Shown: positions 1 through 6,678 of the stretch, piece after piece
Layout of the letters: each line of letters opens with the position of its first letter
Numbering within the stretch: position 1 is the stretch's first letter
Assembly (NCBI GenBank): GCA_021808185.1
Contig: JAKBCB010000015.1
Span: forward strand, 1-12,097
From: Pseudomonadota bacterium
Lineage (GTDB): Bacteria > Pseudomonadota > Alphaproteobacteria > Acetobacterales > Acetobacteraceae
DNA: 12,097 bases
Direction: 5' to 3'
Position numbers and translations under genes: made by a program
The notes under the pieces: model-generated
The model's input: only the letters and a program-made list of their open reading frames with translations
Database searches by the model: none
Told to the model about the DNA's origin: nothing

Positions 1-591
1 GAATTGCTCGACCAGGTGGGCATACCGGCGCCGGCCTCGCGCATGGGCGCGTTTCCGCACCAGATGTCCGGCGGCATGAACCAGCGCGTGATGATCGCGA
101 TGGCCATTGCCTGCAACCCGCGCATGCTGATCGCGGACGAGCCGACGACGGCGCTGGATGTGACCATCCAGAAGCAGATTCTCGATCTTCTGGTGAACCT
201 GCAACGCGAGCGCGGCATGGCGCTCGCCCTCATCACGCACGACATGGGCGTGGTGGCCGAGACCGCGCATCGCGTACAAGTGATGTACGCGGGCCAGATG
301 GTCGAGGAAGCGCCGACCGAGGCATTGTTCGCCGCCCCGCGCCACCCCTACACGGCGGCGTTGCTGGAGGCGCTGCCGGAGCGCGCCATCGGCCGCAGGC
401 GGCTGCCGACCATCCCCGGCGTGGTGCCCGGCATCGCCGACCGGCCGGAGGGCTGCCTGTTCAATCCGCGCTGCCGCTTCGCCACCGAACGCTGCATCGC
501 CCGCGTGCCGGTGCTGGACGGCCCGCCCGGCCGCCGCGCCCGCTGCCATTATCCGCTCGATGTCCCGGCGGGCGCGGAGGTGTCGGCATGA
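1..591 (+). CDS. Dpp/Opp-type ABC transporter ATP-binding protein, 3' part (DppD/OppD-like)
   Basis: The gene enters from the left edge and only its last 196 residues are visible; the reading frame is open from base 1. Visible parts are the ABC signature MSGG (residues 22-25 of the visible part), Walker B LIADEP with the D-loop ALD (43-53), and the switch histidine in LITHD (H80). A C-terminal oligopeptide/dipeptide extension follows, with RHPYT (114-118) and four cysteines spaced C-x5-C-x6-C-x16-C (C152, C158, C165, C182). In this family the protein hydrolyses ATP at the inner face of the membrane to drive import of peptides, or sometimes nickel or sugars, captured by a periplasmic binding protein. 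The Walker A part, the permeases and the binding protein would lie upstream. It overlaps the next ATPase gene by four bases (ATGA), so the two are translationally coupled and probably form a heterodimer. Substrate cannot be read from an ATPase. Confidence 0.93.
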   Translation, partial: ELLDQVGIPAPASRMGAFPHQMSGGMNQRVMIAMAIACNPRMLIADEPTTALDVTIQKQILDLLVNLQRERGMALALITHDMGVVAETAHRVQVMYAGQMVEEAPTEALFAAPRHPYTAALLEALPERAIGRRRLPTIPGVVPGIADRPEGCLFNPRCRFATERCIARVPVLDGPPGRRARCHYPLDVPAGAEVSA

Positions 592-1559
592 CGGCGGCGA
601 TGCAGGCGCGCGATCTGCGCCGCCACTACCCGGTCGGCGGCGGCATGTTCCGCCCGCGCGGGCTGGTGAAGGCGGTGGACGGCGTCTCGTTCACCCTGGA
701 TCGCGGCAAGACGCTGGCCATCGTCGGCGAATCCGGCTCGGGCAAGTCCACCCTGGCGCGCGTGGCGACCCTGATGGAGCCGCCGACCGAGGGCGACCTG
801 TTGCTCGACGGCAAGCCCACGGCCGAGGTGGATGCCGCCGCCCGCCGGGCGCTGCGGCTGTCCGTGCAGATGGTGTTCCAGAACCCGTACGGCTCGCTGA
901 ACCCGCGCAAGACGGTCGGCTCGATCCTGATGGAACCGCTGGTCATCAACGGCCGTGGCGACCGCCGCGCGCGGGAGGCGTCGGCGCGGGCGATGATGGA
1001 CCGGGTCGGGCTGCGCCAGGACCATTTCGGCCGCTATCCGCACATGTTCTCCGGCGGTCAGCGCCAACGCATCGCTCTCGCCCGCGCGCTGATGCTCAAC
1101 CCGCCCGTGGTGGTGGCGGATGAGCCGGTGTCCGCGCTCGATGTGTCGATCCAGGCGCAGGTGCTGAACCTGATGATGGATTTGCAGGAGGAACTGGGCC
1201 TCGCATACCTGTTCATCAGCCACGACCTGTCGGTGGTGCGCCACATCGCCGATGACGTGCTGGTGCTCTATCTCGGCCGCACCGCCGAGCACGCGCCGAA
1301 GCCGAGCCTGTTCGCGCGGCCACGCCACCCGTACACGCGCGCGCTGCTGGCGGCGACACCCTCGGTCGATCCCAGCGAGCGCAAGCACACCGAAGTCGTG
1401 CGCGGCGAATTGCCCTCGCCGCTGAACCCGCCGCCCGGCTGCGCCTTTGCCACGCGCTGCCCGCACGCGGACCCACGCTGCGCGGCGGAGGCACCGGCGC
1501 TGCGCCCGCTCGATGGGCATCTGGTGGCGTGCCACCACGCCGAGGCGATCGACGCCTGA
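588..1559 (+). CDS. Dpp/Opp-type ABC transporter ATP-binding protein (DppF/OppF-like)
   Basis: Complete 323-residue ATPase, a normal length for DppF/OppF. The start ATG at 588 overlaps the upstream stop and has a GGAGG Shine-Dalgarno at 576-580, seven bases away. Domains in order: Walker A GESGSGKST (47-55), Q-loop in MVFQNPYGSLNP (95-106), signature FSGGQ (154-158), Walker B VVVADE (174-179), D-loop SALD, switch H212 in ISHD, then the oligopeptide-family C-terminal extension with RHPYT (246-250). C285, C291, C298 and C315 repeat the C-x5-C-x6-C-x16-C spacing of the upstream ATPase. All catalytic elements are intact. It should pair with the upstream ATPase to power one importer. It is the last gene of its operon: a hairpin begins four bases after its stop and the next gene converges on it. 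Family assignment is firm; the transported substrate is unknown. Confidence 0.95.
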   Translation: MTAAMQARDLRRHYPVGGGMFRPRGLVKAVDGVSFTLDRGKTLAIVGESGSGKSTLARVATLMEPPTEGDLLLDGKPTAEVDAAARRALRLSVQMVFQNPYGSLNPRKTVGSILMEPLVINGRGDRRAREASARAMMDRVGLRQDHFGRYPHMFSGGQRQRIALARALMLNPPVVVADEPVSALDVSIQAQVLNLMMDLQEELGLAYLFISHDLSVVRHIADDVLVLYLGRTAEHAPKPSLFARPRHPYTRALLAATPSVDPSERKHTEVVRGELPSPLNPPPGCAFATRCPHADPRCAAEAPALRPLDGHLVACHHAEAIDA

Positions 1560-1562
1560 TCG

Positions 1563-1589
1563 GCTATGTGCGCCCGGTGCGCACGTAGC
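1563..1589. terminator. Hairpin between convergent genes, possible bidirectional terminator
   Basis: An 11-base arm at 1563-1573 (GCTATGTGCGC) pairs with 1579-1589 (GCGCACGTAGC) around a 5-base loop, with a single G-U wobble. It begins four bases after the stop of the ATPase gene. It also contains the stop and last codons of the convergent small membrane-protein gene. There is no T-run on either side, so it is not a textbook intrinsic terminator. It may still stop or pause both transcripts, protect 3' ends, or work with Rho. The pairing is seen directly; the role is inferred. Confidence 0.5.
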
Positions 1590-1860
1590 GGCGTTCGCCG
1601 GTGCGCGCGTTGTGATAGACCGTGATCAGCGCGCCGCTGGTCGGGTCGGCAAAGCGTTCCTCGGTCGGCCGCCAGCCGGGGCCGGTGGGCGGCTCATCGG
1701 CGAGTGGCTTGTAGTGCCGCCGCTCGAACAGCGTGCCGACCAGCAGCAGTGCCGCGAACACACCGGGCACCAGCATCGCGCGCGCCGGGGCGCCCAGCAG
1801 CAACGCCACCGCGACCGCTGCCAGCAACACCGTGCCGATGGCGACAAGGGCAGCGCGCAT
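1564..1860 (-). CDS. Small two-helix membrane protein with C-terminal cytoplasmic or periplasmic tail, function unknown
   Basis: A 98-residue protein starting at ATG 1860. The same frame stays open much farther upstream, but it would overlap the YbjQ gene, so the short start is preferred. Residues 4-22 and about 28-45 are hydrophobic and look like two membrane helices joined by a short GAPAR turn. The remaining half is polar, contains GWRPTEERF (62-70), and ends in a basic stretch (RTGERRYVRTGR). I do not recognise a named family. The gene starts 20 bases after the YbjQ-like stop on the same strand, so it is probably the last gene of that operon. Its Shine-Dalgarno is weak. Its stop and last codons form one side of the hairpin at 1563-1589. 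Confidence 0.65.
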   Translation of the reverse strand: MRAALVAIGTVLLAAVAVALLLGAPARAMLVPGVFAALLLVGTLFERRHYKPLADEPPTGPGWRPTEERFADPTSGALITVYHNARTGERRYVRTGRT

Positions 1861-1880
1861 CGGCTCAGGCTCGTATTGGC

Positions 1881-2207
1881 TCAGACGGGCGGCGGGTCGA
1901 GGATGACGGCGGTGCCGTAGGCGACGATCTCGCTCATGGTCTGGCCGATCTCCGAGGAATCGAAGCGCATCATCACCACGGCGTTGGCGCCCATCGCGGT
2001 CGCGTTCAGCACCATGCGGTCGAGCGCGTGGCGGCGCGCTTGCTCCAGCATCTGCGTGTATTCGGTGATCTCGCCGCCGACGAGGCTGCGCAGGCCGGCG
2101 GCGATGTTGCCGCCCAGGCCACGGCTGCGCACCACCACACCGAAGCACTGGCCGAGCATGTGGCGCACCTGATGGCCGGGCACGCTCTCGGTGGTCACGA
2201 CGAGCAT
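1881..2207 (-). CDS. YbjQ/UPF0145 family protein
   Basis: A 108-residue protein resembling the YbjQ (UPF0145) family in length and layout. It has an N-terminal VVTTESVPGH strand. A central glycine-rich stretch, GGNIAAGLRSLVGGE, is followed by TEYTQMLEQAR, the counterpart of the family's G-x-x-YEKEL-x-x-AR region. The conserved MGANAVVMMRFD segment and a C-terminal YGTAVIL strand follow. The family forms small homo-oligomers; it has been called a heavy-metal-binding domain, but its role is not established. The ATG at 2207 is preceded by an AAGGA-like site about eight bases upstream. The gene lies 21 bases after the stop of the FAD oxidoreductase on the same strand and 20 bases before the small membrane protein, so co-transcription is likely. 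A direct functional link to the oxidoreductase is not evident. Confidence 0.85.
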   Translation of the reverse strand: MLVVTTESVPGHQVRHMLGQCFGVVVRSRGLGGNIAAGLRSLVGGEITEYTQMLEQARRHALDRMVLNATAMGANAVVMMRFDSSEIGQTMSEIVAYGTAVILDPPPV

Positions 2208-2228
2208 GGCGGTGTCCTTCGGCTGTCG

Positions 2229-3728
2229 TTACGCCCGCATCGGCACCAGCCGCCCGCCGCCTTGCGCGGCCGCCGCCTGGCCGAGATCCTCGCGTTGCCC
2301 GGCGGTGCCGCCCTCGTGGTATTCGGCGTCCTGGTTGACCTGCCACACGTCATAGATCTTCCGGCCGGCGAGGATGTTCCGCACCGTCAGCATCGCGGTC
2401 ATCATCGCGTGATCCTGGTTATTGTATTTGTGCATGCCGTTGCGGCCAACCAGATGCAGGTTGGGGTAATTGGTCTCCAATTCGGCGCGCAGTGTCTGCA
2501 CCCGCTGCTGATACACATCGTCGTACACCGGATATGCCTTGGGCTGGCGCACCACGGTGCCGTCCAGCACGTCGCCCGGCTGCGCGAGGCCGAGGCGGAC
2601 GAGTTCCTCGCTGCCCAGGCGGACAAGCTCGGCGTCGGAGGTGTTCCACAACCCGTCGCCCTCGAAGCAGAAATATTCCAGGCCGTAGCAGTTCAGTTCC
2701 GGGTTCGGCACCATCTCCGGCGACCATGACTTGAAGTTCTGGATGCGGCCAACCTTCACCTTGGGGTCGTGCACGTAGATCCAGTTGTCGTTGAACTGGT
2801 GGCGTTCCTTGACCATCAGCGCGACAACAAGGAAGTCGCGATAGCGCAGCCCCGCCGCCGCCTGCGTCGCGTCTGGTGGTAACGCAGGCTGCACGGCGGA
2901 GGCCAGCTCACGCATCGGCATCGAGGAGATCACATGCTCGCAGGCGAAAACCTGCTCCTCGCCCGCGTGGTCGCGCGCCCGTACCTCCCAGCCGCCGCTG
3001 GGCGTGCGGGTGATGCCGACGACGGTGCGGCCGAGCAGCACGGCGCCGCCATTGGCGCGCACCCGGGGCGCCGCCGCGTCCCACAGCATGCCCGGGCCAC
3101 GGCGCGGGTAGCGGAAGCTGTCGATCAGCGTCTTGATGGTCGTTTCGCGCGGCGCGCCTGCCTTGGGCGGCACCAGGGCGTGCCAGATCGCCTTGGACAG
3201 CGACAAGCCCTTGATGCGCTGCGCCGCCCAGTCGGCGGAGATGTCCTCGCAGCGCATGCCCCACACCTTCTCGGTGTAGGTGCGGAAGAAGATCTCGAAC
3301 AGGCGGTGGCCGAACTTGTTGGTCACCCACTCGGTAAAGTTGCGCGGGTTGGCCACCGGCCGGACGCGGGCGCGCACATAGGACAGCATGCACAACCCAG
3401 CCTCGATCGGTCCCAGCTTGCGCAGCGCATCGATGCCGCGCAGCGGATAGTCGAACAGGTTGCCACGGTAGAAGATGCGGGACTTGCGCGGGCGTTCCAG
3501 GAAGTCGTCGCCTAGCAATTCCGTCCACAAATTCTCGACTTCGCGCGATTTGGAGAAGAAGCGGTGGCCGCCGATGTCGAAGGCGAAGCCCTTGTAGGTC
3601 GCGGTTCTGGAGATGCCGCCGACATAATCGGGGTCTTGCTCCAGCACGGTGACCGGAACGCCTTCCTTGCTCAGCAGATAGGCCGCTGTCAGTCCAGCCG
3701 GCCCGGCGCCGATGCACACGACCGACAT
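2229..3728 (-). CDS. FAD-dependent oxidoreductase, PRK07208 type (UDP-galactopyranose mutase / protoporphyrinogen oxidase-like)
   Basis: A 499-residue flavoprotein. The start at 3728 is fixed by a perfect AAGGAGGT eight bases upstream; the open frame continues to an ATG at 3791, but that would place the Shine-Dalgarno inside the gene. The Rossmann motif GAGPAG is at residues 7-12, the ribose-binding acidic residue E30 ends the second strand, then GGIS (37-40) and DIGGHRFFSK (51-60). The middle carries FRTYTEKVWG and SADWAAQRIKGLS, which I recognise from the PRK07208 group. Near the C-terminus GRNGMHKYNNQDH closes the FAD site, as in UDP-galactopyranose mutases. Relatives are usually found in polysaccharide loci and annotated only as oxidoreductases. 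No signal peptide is visible, so it should act in the cytoplasm. It is divergent from membrane glycan genes, which favours a sugar-nucleotide or lipid-sugar substrate over a haem precursor. The exact reaction is unknown. Confidence 0.9.
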   Translation of the reverse strand: MSVVCIGAGPAGLTAAYLLSKEGVPVTVLEQDPDYVGGISRTATYKGFAFDIGGHRFFSKSREVENLWTELLGDDFLERPRKSRIFYRGNLFDYPLRGIDALRKLGPIEAGLCMLSYVRARVRPVANPRNFTEWVTNKFGHRLFEIFFRTYTEKVWGMRCEDISADWAAQRIKGLSLSKAIWHALVPPKAGAPRETTIKTLIDSFRYPRRGPGMLWDAAAPRVRANGGAVLLGRTVVGITRTPSGGWEVRARDHAGEEQVFACEHVISSMPMRELASAVQPALPPDATQAAAGLRYRDFLVVALMVKERHQFNDNWIYVHDPKVKVGRIQNFKSWSPEMVPNPELNCYGLEYFCFEGDGLWNTSDAELVRLGSEELVRLGLAQPGDVLDGTVVRQPKAYPVYDDVYQQRVQTLRAELETNYPNLHLVGRNGMHKYNNQDHAMMTAMLTVRNILAGRKIYDVWQVNQDAEYHEGGTAGQREDLGQAAAAQGGGRLVPMRA

Positions 3729-3736
3729 CGCACATG

Positions 3737-3744
3737 ACCTCCTT
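3737..3744 (-). promoter_or_regulatory. Strong Shine-Dalgarno of the FAD oxidoreductase gene
   Basis: On the minus strand this reads AAGGAGGT, a full anti-16S match, eight bases before the ATG at 3728. It decides the start of the oxidoreductase: an upstream in-frame ATG at 3791 has no comparable site. Confidence 0.85.
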
Positions 3745-3763
3745 GCCGGTTTCAATTTTTTAT

Positions 3764-3791
3764 CTTTTACCTCATGCGATGAGAATTGCAA
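3764..3791 (-). promoter_or_regulatory. Putative sigma70-like promoter of the FAD oxidoreductase operon
   Basis: On the minus strand a -35 candidate TTGCAA (3786-3791) and a -10 candidate TAAAAG (3764-3769) are separated by 16 bases; each matches four of six consensus positions. The stretch is much more AT-rich than its surroundings. It would start transcription near 3757, giving a leader of about 29 bases that contains the strong Shine-Dalgarno. A perfect small inverted repeat occupies the spacer. Weak by score but well placed. Confidence 0.4.
3771..3783. repeat. Inverted repeat CTCAT-GCG-ATGAG in a promoter spacer, possible operator
   Basis: Five-base perfect arms around GCG sit inside the -35/-10 spacer of the putative minus-strand promoter. 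A protein bound there would cover the promoter. At this size a chance occurrence is quite possible, and no regulator is encoded nearby. Confidence 0.3.
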
Positions 3792-3849
3792 GCGAGATAC
3801 GAACGGAGCGCGGCCGCCGATGCGCCATCAGCCGCCGGTTGGGGCCGTA

Positions 3850-3878
3850 TTGACAGAATTCGAGCAAAATTATATGAA
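3850..3878 (+). promoter_or_regulatory. Putative sigma70 promoter of the flippase-like / GT-C gene pair
   Basis: A perfect TTGACA (3850-3855), a 17-base spacer and TATGAA (3873-3878, four of six matches) lie in an AT-rich patch of an otherwise GC-rich region. Transcription would begin near 3885, about 50 bases before the ATG at 3936. This is the best promoter match in the window. Confidence 0.55.
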
Positions 3879-3935
3879 AATCTCGAAATTCGATCCGGCT
3901 GACCGCAGCCGCCTCGGCATATCGGGTTGCACGGC

Positions 3936-5006
3936 ATGAGCAGAGCAGGGCGCCCCTGGCGCCGTTGGTTCGCGTTGGCCGCCAAGATCACGCTCAGCGT
4001 CCTGGTGCTCGCGGGGGTGGTCTTGCATGTCCATCCGGCGGGCCTCGGGCGCGGCCTCGCCGCCGCTTCGCCCTCCGGCCTCGCCATCGCCGGGGCGGCG
4101 TTCCTGGCCATTCCGCTGCTCGGCGGCCTGCGCTGGTGGGCGGCGCTGCGCGGCATCGGCCAGCCGGCGCGGCTCGGGTCGCTGTCGGCGATCTTCTCCA
4201 CCGTCGCGGTGGCGGCACAGGTGCTGCCCTCGGTCGCGGCCGACGGCGTGCGCGTCTGGCTCGCGGTGCGGCGCGGCCACGATCTGGCGGCGACGGTGCA
4301 GAGCGTGTTCCTTGAGCGGGTCTTCATGGTGCTGGCCTTGCTGGTCCTGGCCCTGGCGGCCGCCCCGCTGCTGGCCGCGCGCACCGGCGAGGCCGGGCCG
4401 GTGTGGGTCTGCGCGGCCTTGCTGCTCGCGGGGATTGCCGGACTGGCGGCGCTGATGACGGCGGACAAGATCGACCTCGGTCTGTCGCGGCTGCGCCCCT
4501 GGCGCGCCCTCGCGGCGGCGGCGCCCACAACGCGCCGCCTCGTGCTGTCGCGCTGGGGGGGCGCGCTCGCGCTGAGCAGCCTGGTCAGCAACCTCAATTT
4601 CGCCCTCGCCGCGTTCCTGCTCGGCCGCGCGCTCGGCCTGCCGGCCACCGCCGCCGATTTCCTGGCCATCATGCCGGCGGTGACGCTGGCCACCACGCTG
4701 CCGATCTCGTTCGGTGGCTGGGGCGTGCGGGAGGGGATGTTCGTCGTCCTGCTCGGCCATGTCGGCGTAGCCCCCGGCGCGGCGCTGGCGCTGTCGCTGC
4801 TGTATGGCGCGGGCAATGTGGTGTGCGGTGTGCCGGCCTTGCTGGTATGGTTCGGGGAGGGACGGCTCGCGTTACCCGGATCGGGGCGGTGGCTGGTCGA
4901 TTGGTTCGCCAGCACGGGAGCCAGCATGGCCGGGCCAGCATGGGTTCCACGGGGGACGCGGCCCCCCGCCGCCCCGCAGCCCGCTACTCTTGACCCTTCC
5001 TGGTAG
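3936..5006 (+). CDS. Flippase-like integral membrane protein (UPF0104 / lysylphosphatidylglycerol synthase TM region family)
   Basis: A 356-residue polytopic protein from ATG 3936; a TTG three codons earlier is less likely. No clear Shine-Dalgarno precedes it. About seven or eight hydrophobic segments are visible (roughly 13-31, 46-64, 84-100, 128-146, 155-174, 208-228, 240-258, 268-305). Family marks include LERVFMVL (126-133), SNLNFALAAF (218-227) and PISFGGWGVREG (256-267), the P-x-x-x-GGWG-x-RE-type motif of this superfamily (MprF membrane domain, AglD-related proteins). The MprF synthase domain is absent. Members are proposed to move or handle lipid-linked substrates; biochemical evidence is thin for stand-alone proteins. 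The last 45 residues are a Pro/Ala-rich tail of no known role. The GT-C-like gene starts 15 bases downstream, so the two are probably co-transcribed and may share a lipid-linked sugar. Confidence 0.85.
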   Translation: MSRAGRPWRRWFALAAKITLSVLVLAGVVLHVHPAGLGRGLAAASPSGLAIAGAAFLAIPLLGGLRWWAALRGIGQPARLGSLSAIFSTVAVAAQVLPSVAADGVRVWLAVRRGHDLAATVQSVFLERVFMVLALLVLALAAAPLLAARTGEAGPVWVCAALLLAGIAGLAALMTADKIDLGLSRLRPWRALAAAAPTTRRLVLSRWGGALALSSLVSNLNFALAAFLLGRALGLPATAADFLAIMPAVTLATTLPISFGGWGVREGMFVVLLGHVGVAPGAALALSLLYGAGNVVCGVPALLVWFGEGRLALPGSGRWLVDWFASTGASMAGPAWVPRGTRPPAAPQPATLDPSW

Positions 5007-5021
5007 CGCAGCCGTCCCGGC

Positions 5022-6656
5022 ATGGCACGTGTGAGGCTGCGTGAACTGATCTATCGCCGTGCCGGCGGGCCGCGCCATGAAGTCGCCGTCGGCGGCTTGT
5101 TCGCGCTGTGGCTCGTCGTTGTGCTGCTCGGGGCCTTGCATCATGTGGTGTGGCGCGACGAAGTGCGGGCGTTGTCGATAGCCCTGCAAGGCGACGACAT
5201 CCCGGCGATGGTTCACGGACTGCACGGCGAGGGCCACCCGGCGGTCTGGTATTTGCTGCTGCGAGGCGCCTACGCGCTGTTCGGCATTCCGCAGGTGCTC
5301 CAGGGCGTCGCCTTCGGCGTCGCGGCCGTAACCATGCTGGCGCTGGTGGCATGGTCGCCGTTTGCGCTGCCGGTGCTCGCGCTCCTGTTTTTCGGGCGCG
5401 GCGCAATTTACGAATATTCAGTAATGGCCCGAAATTACGGCATCAGCATATTGTTGCTGTTCGTCTTGGCGGCCGCATACGAACGGTATCGGCGCCGGGG
5501 CATTGTTATCGGCATCGTGCTGGCCATCCTCGCAAACTGCAACGCTCATTCAGACGTTATAGTATTCGCATTTTTGATATTCTGGTATCTCGATGTGTTT
5601 TATCGTGGCGGCGAGCAACCGACGGCGGATATCAAAGTCTTCCTGATGAACGCGGGCATCGCCGGAGTCGGCTGCGCGGTGGCGGGGTGGACGCTCTATT
5701 CGCCGTTGGTTGACGCGGTGGTGATACATCAGCCGGAAGGGTTTCTGGCGACGCGGATTTCCCTAGCGATGTTCCTGCCCATCGTCTCTTACGAGCATCT
5801 TGTGGGTGGGCCGCCAATCGCGCTGCTGTCGGAACAACATACGCCATTCAACGAAGTCGTCCTTCTGGTCCGGTATGTCTTGCTGTCGCTGTTGTTGATC
5901 GGCTGTACGCTTGGTCTTGCCAGGCGTCCAGCCGCCCTTGTCGGGTGTCTGACGGCGTTGTTTGGACTCTCCCTGTTCTTCCAACTGGTCTACCCGGGAT
6001 CCTACCGACACGAAGCGCTATGGCTCGCGTTTCTCGTCGCTATGTATTGGATTGCGGCACGCGATGGTCAAACTGGTGGATCGACGATCCAGCCAACGCG
6101 AGCACGGTTCGTCACGACGGCAACGAAGATCGGATACGTTTCATTCGTTATTCTTCTTGTCATTCAAATACCAAGTGGCTTCAGGGACGTGATAAATATC
6201 GTCGGGGGAGAATATCAGGAAAGTCAAAGTATGAATTTTAGCATGATGCTATCCAAGCATAAAGAATTGCGAGGCGCCGTTATCCTGGCCGATCCGGATT
6301 ACGTTCTTGATAGTTTGCCATATTATATCTCTAACAAGTTATATTTTATACGGGATCGACGCTACGCCAAATATGCAATTTATGCTCGCGGCAGTTCGTC
6401 ACGGATCGGTCTTGGCGATATTCTCGCACAGGCGCGGGCGATCCAGGCGGCAATGCGTCGCCCCGTCATCGTTCTGTTGCAGCAAAAACTCGATCCGGCG
6501 GCACCGGCCAGGGTGGTATCGGAAGGGCTCAATGGCGAATTGTCGCTCACGCCAGAGGACATTCGTGCCTTCCAGACATCGACGCGATTGCTCGGCCGGT
6601 CGGTGGCGACGCTTACCGACGAAAATTTCGATGTCTATATCCTGAACGATATCTGA
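5022..6656 (+). CDS. Polytopic GT-C-like glycosyltransferase (GT39/ArnT-like membrane protein)
   Basis: A 544-residue membrane protein. The first helix (about 22-42) is followed by an extracytoplasmic loop with WRDE (44-47) and GEGHPAVWY (69-77). This is the arrangement of GT-C enzymes, where an acidic residue in the first loop is catalytic and an H-P motif follows. Further hydrophobic segments lie near 96-124, 139-153, 160-194, 206-224, 276-300, 307-325, 331-346 and 366-383. Residues 390-544 form a soluble domain, presumably periplasmic. GT-C enzymes use polyprenyl-phosphate sugars to glycosylate lipids, glycans or proteins outside the inner membrane. It follows the flippase-like gene by 15 bases and converges with a DPM-like GT2 that could make its donor. 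From about 5400 the DNA becomes AT-rich, unlike all neighbours. The start at 5022 has no clear Shine-Dalgarno. Class is likely; donor and acceptor are unknown. Confidence 0.75.
   Translation: MARVRLRELIYRRAGGPRHEVAVGGLFALWLVVVLLGALHHVVWRDEVRALSIALQGDDIPAMVHGLHGEGHPAVWYLLLRGAYALFGIPQVLQGVAFGVAAVTMLALVAWSPFALPVLALLFFGRGAIYEYSVMARNYGISILLLFVLAAAYERYRRRGIVIGIVLAILANCNAHSDVIVFAFLIFWYLDVFYRGGEQPTADIKVFLMNAGIAGVGCAVAGWTLYSPLVDAVVIHQPEGFLATRISLAMFLPIVSYEHLVGGPPIALLSEQHTPFNEVVLLVRYVLLSLLLIGCTLGLARRPAALVGCLTALFGLSLFFQLVYPGSYRHEALWLAFLVAMYWIAARDGQTGGSTIQPTRARFVTTATKIGYVSFVILLVIQIPSGFRDVINIVGGEYQESQSMNFSMMLSKHKELRGAVILADPDYVLDSLPYYISNKLYFIRDRRYAKYAIYARGSSSRIGLGDILAQARAIQAAMRRPVIVLLQQKLDPAAPARVVSEGLNGELSLTPEDIRAFQTSTRLLGRSVATLTDENFDVYILNDI
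5400..6420. other. AT-rich tract inside the GT-C gene
   Basis: Hand counts of G+C per 60 bases: 5101-5160 has 40, 5401-5460 has 25, 6181-6240 has 23 and 6301-6360 has 19. A sample flank line, 841-900, has 42. The shift occurs within one uninterrupted reading frame. It suggests the gene or its 3' part was acquired from a lower-GC source or evolves under different constraint. Confidence 0.7.
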
Positions 6657-6678
6657 CCCGAAGGCGATCACGGTGGCG

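Noticed and set aside
549..1538. Long minus-strand open frame opposite the second ABC ATPase
   Set aside because: Its translation is Arg/His/Gln-rich low-complexity sequence typical of the antisense of GC-rich genes, and the plus strand holds a complete ATPase with all motifs.
1704..2729. 341-codon plus-strand open frame
   Set aside because: It lies antisense to the small membrane protein, YbjQ and flavoenzyme genes and encodes His/Ala-rich sequence with no domain.
3767..5023. 418-codon minus-strand open frame opposite the flippase-like gene
   Set aside because: Translation is Pro/Ser/Arg/Ala-rich without hydrophobic pattern; the plus strand encodes a clear membrane protein.
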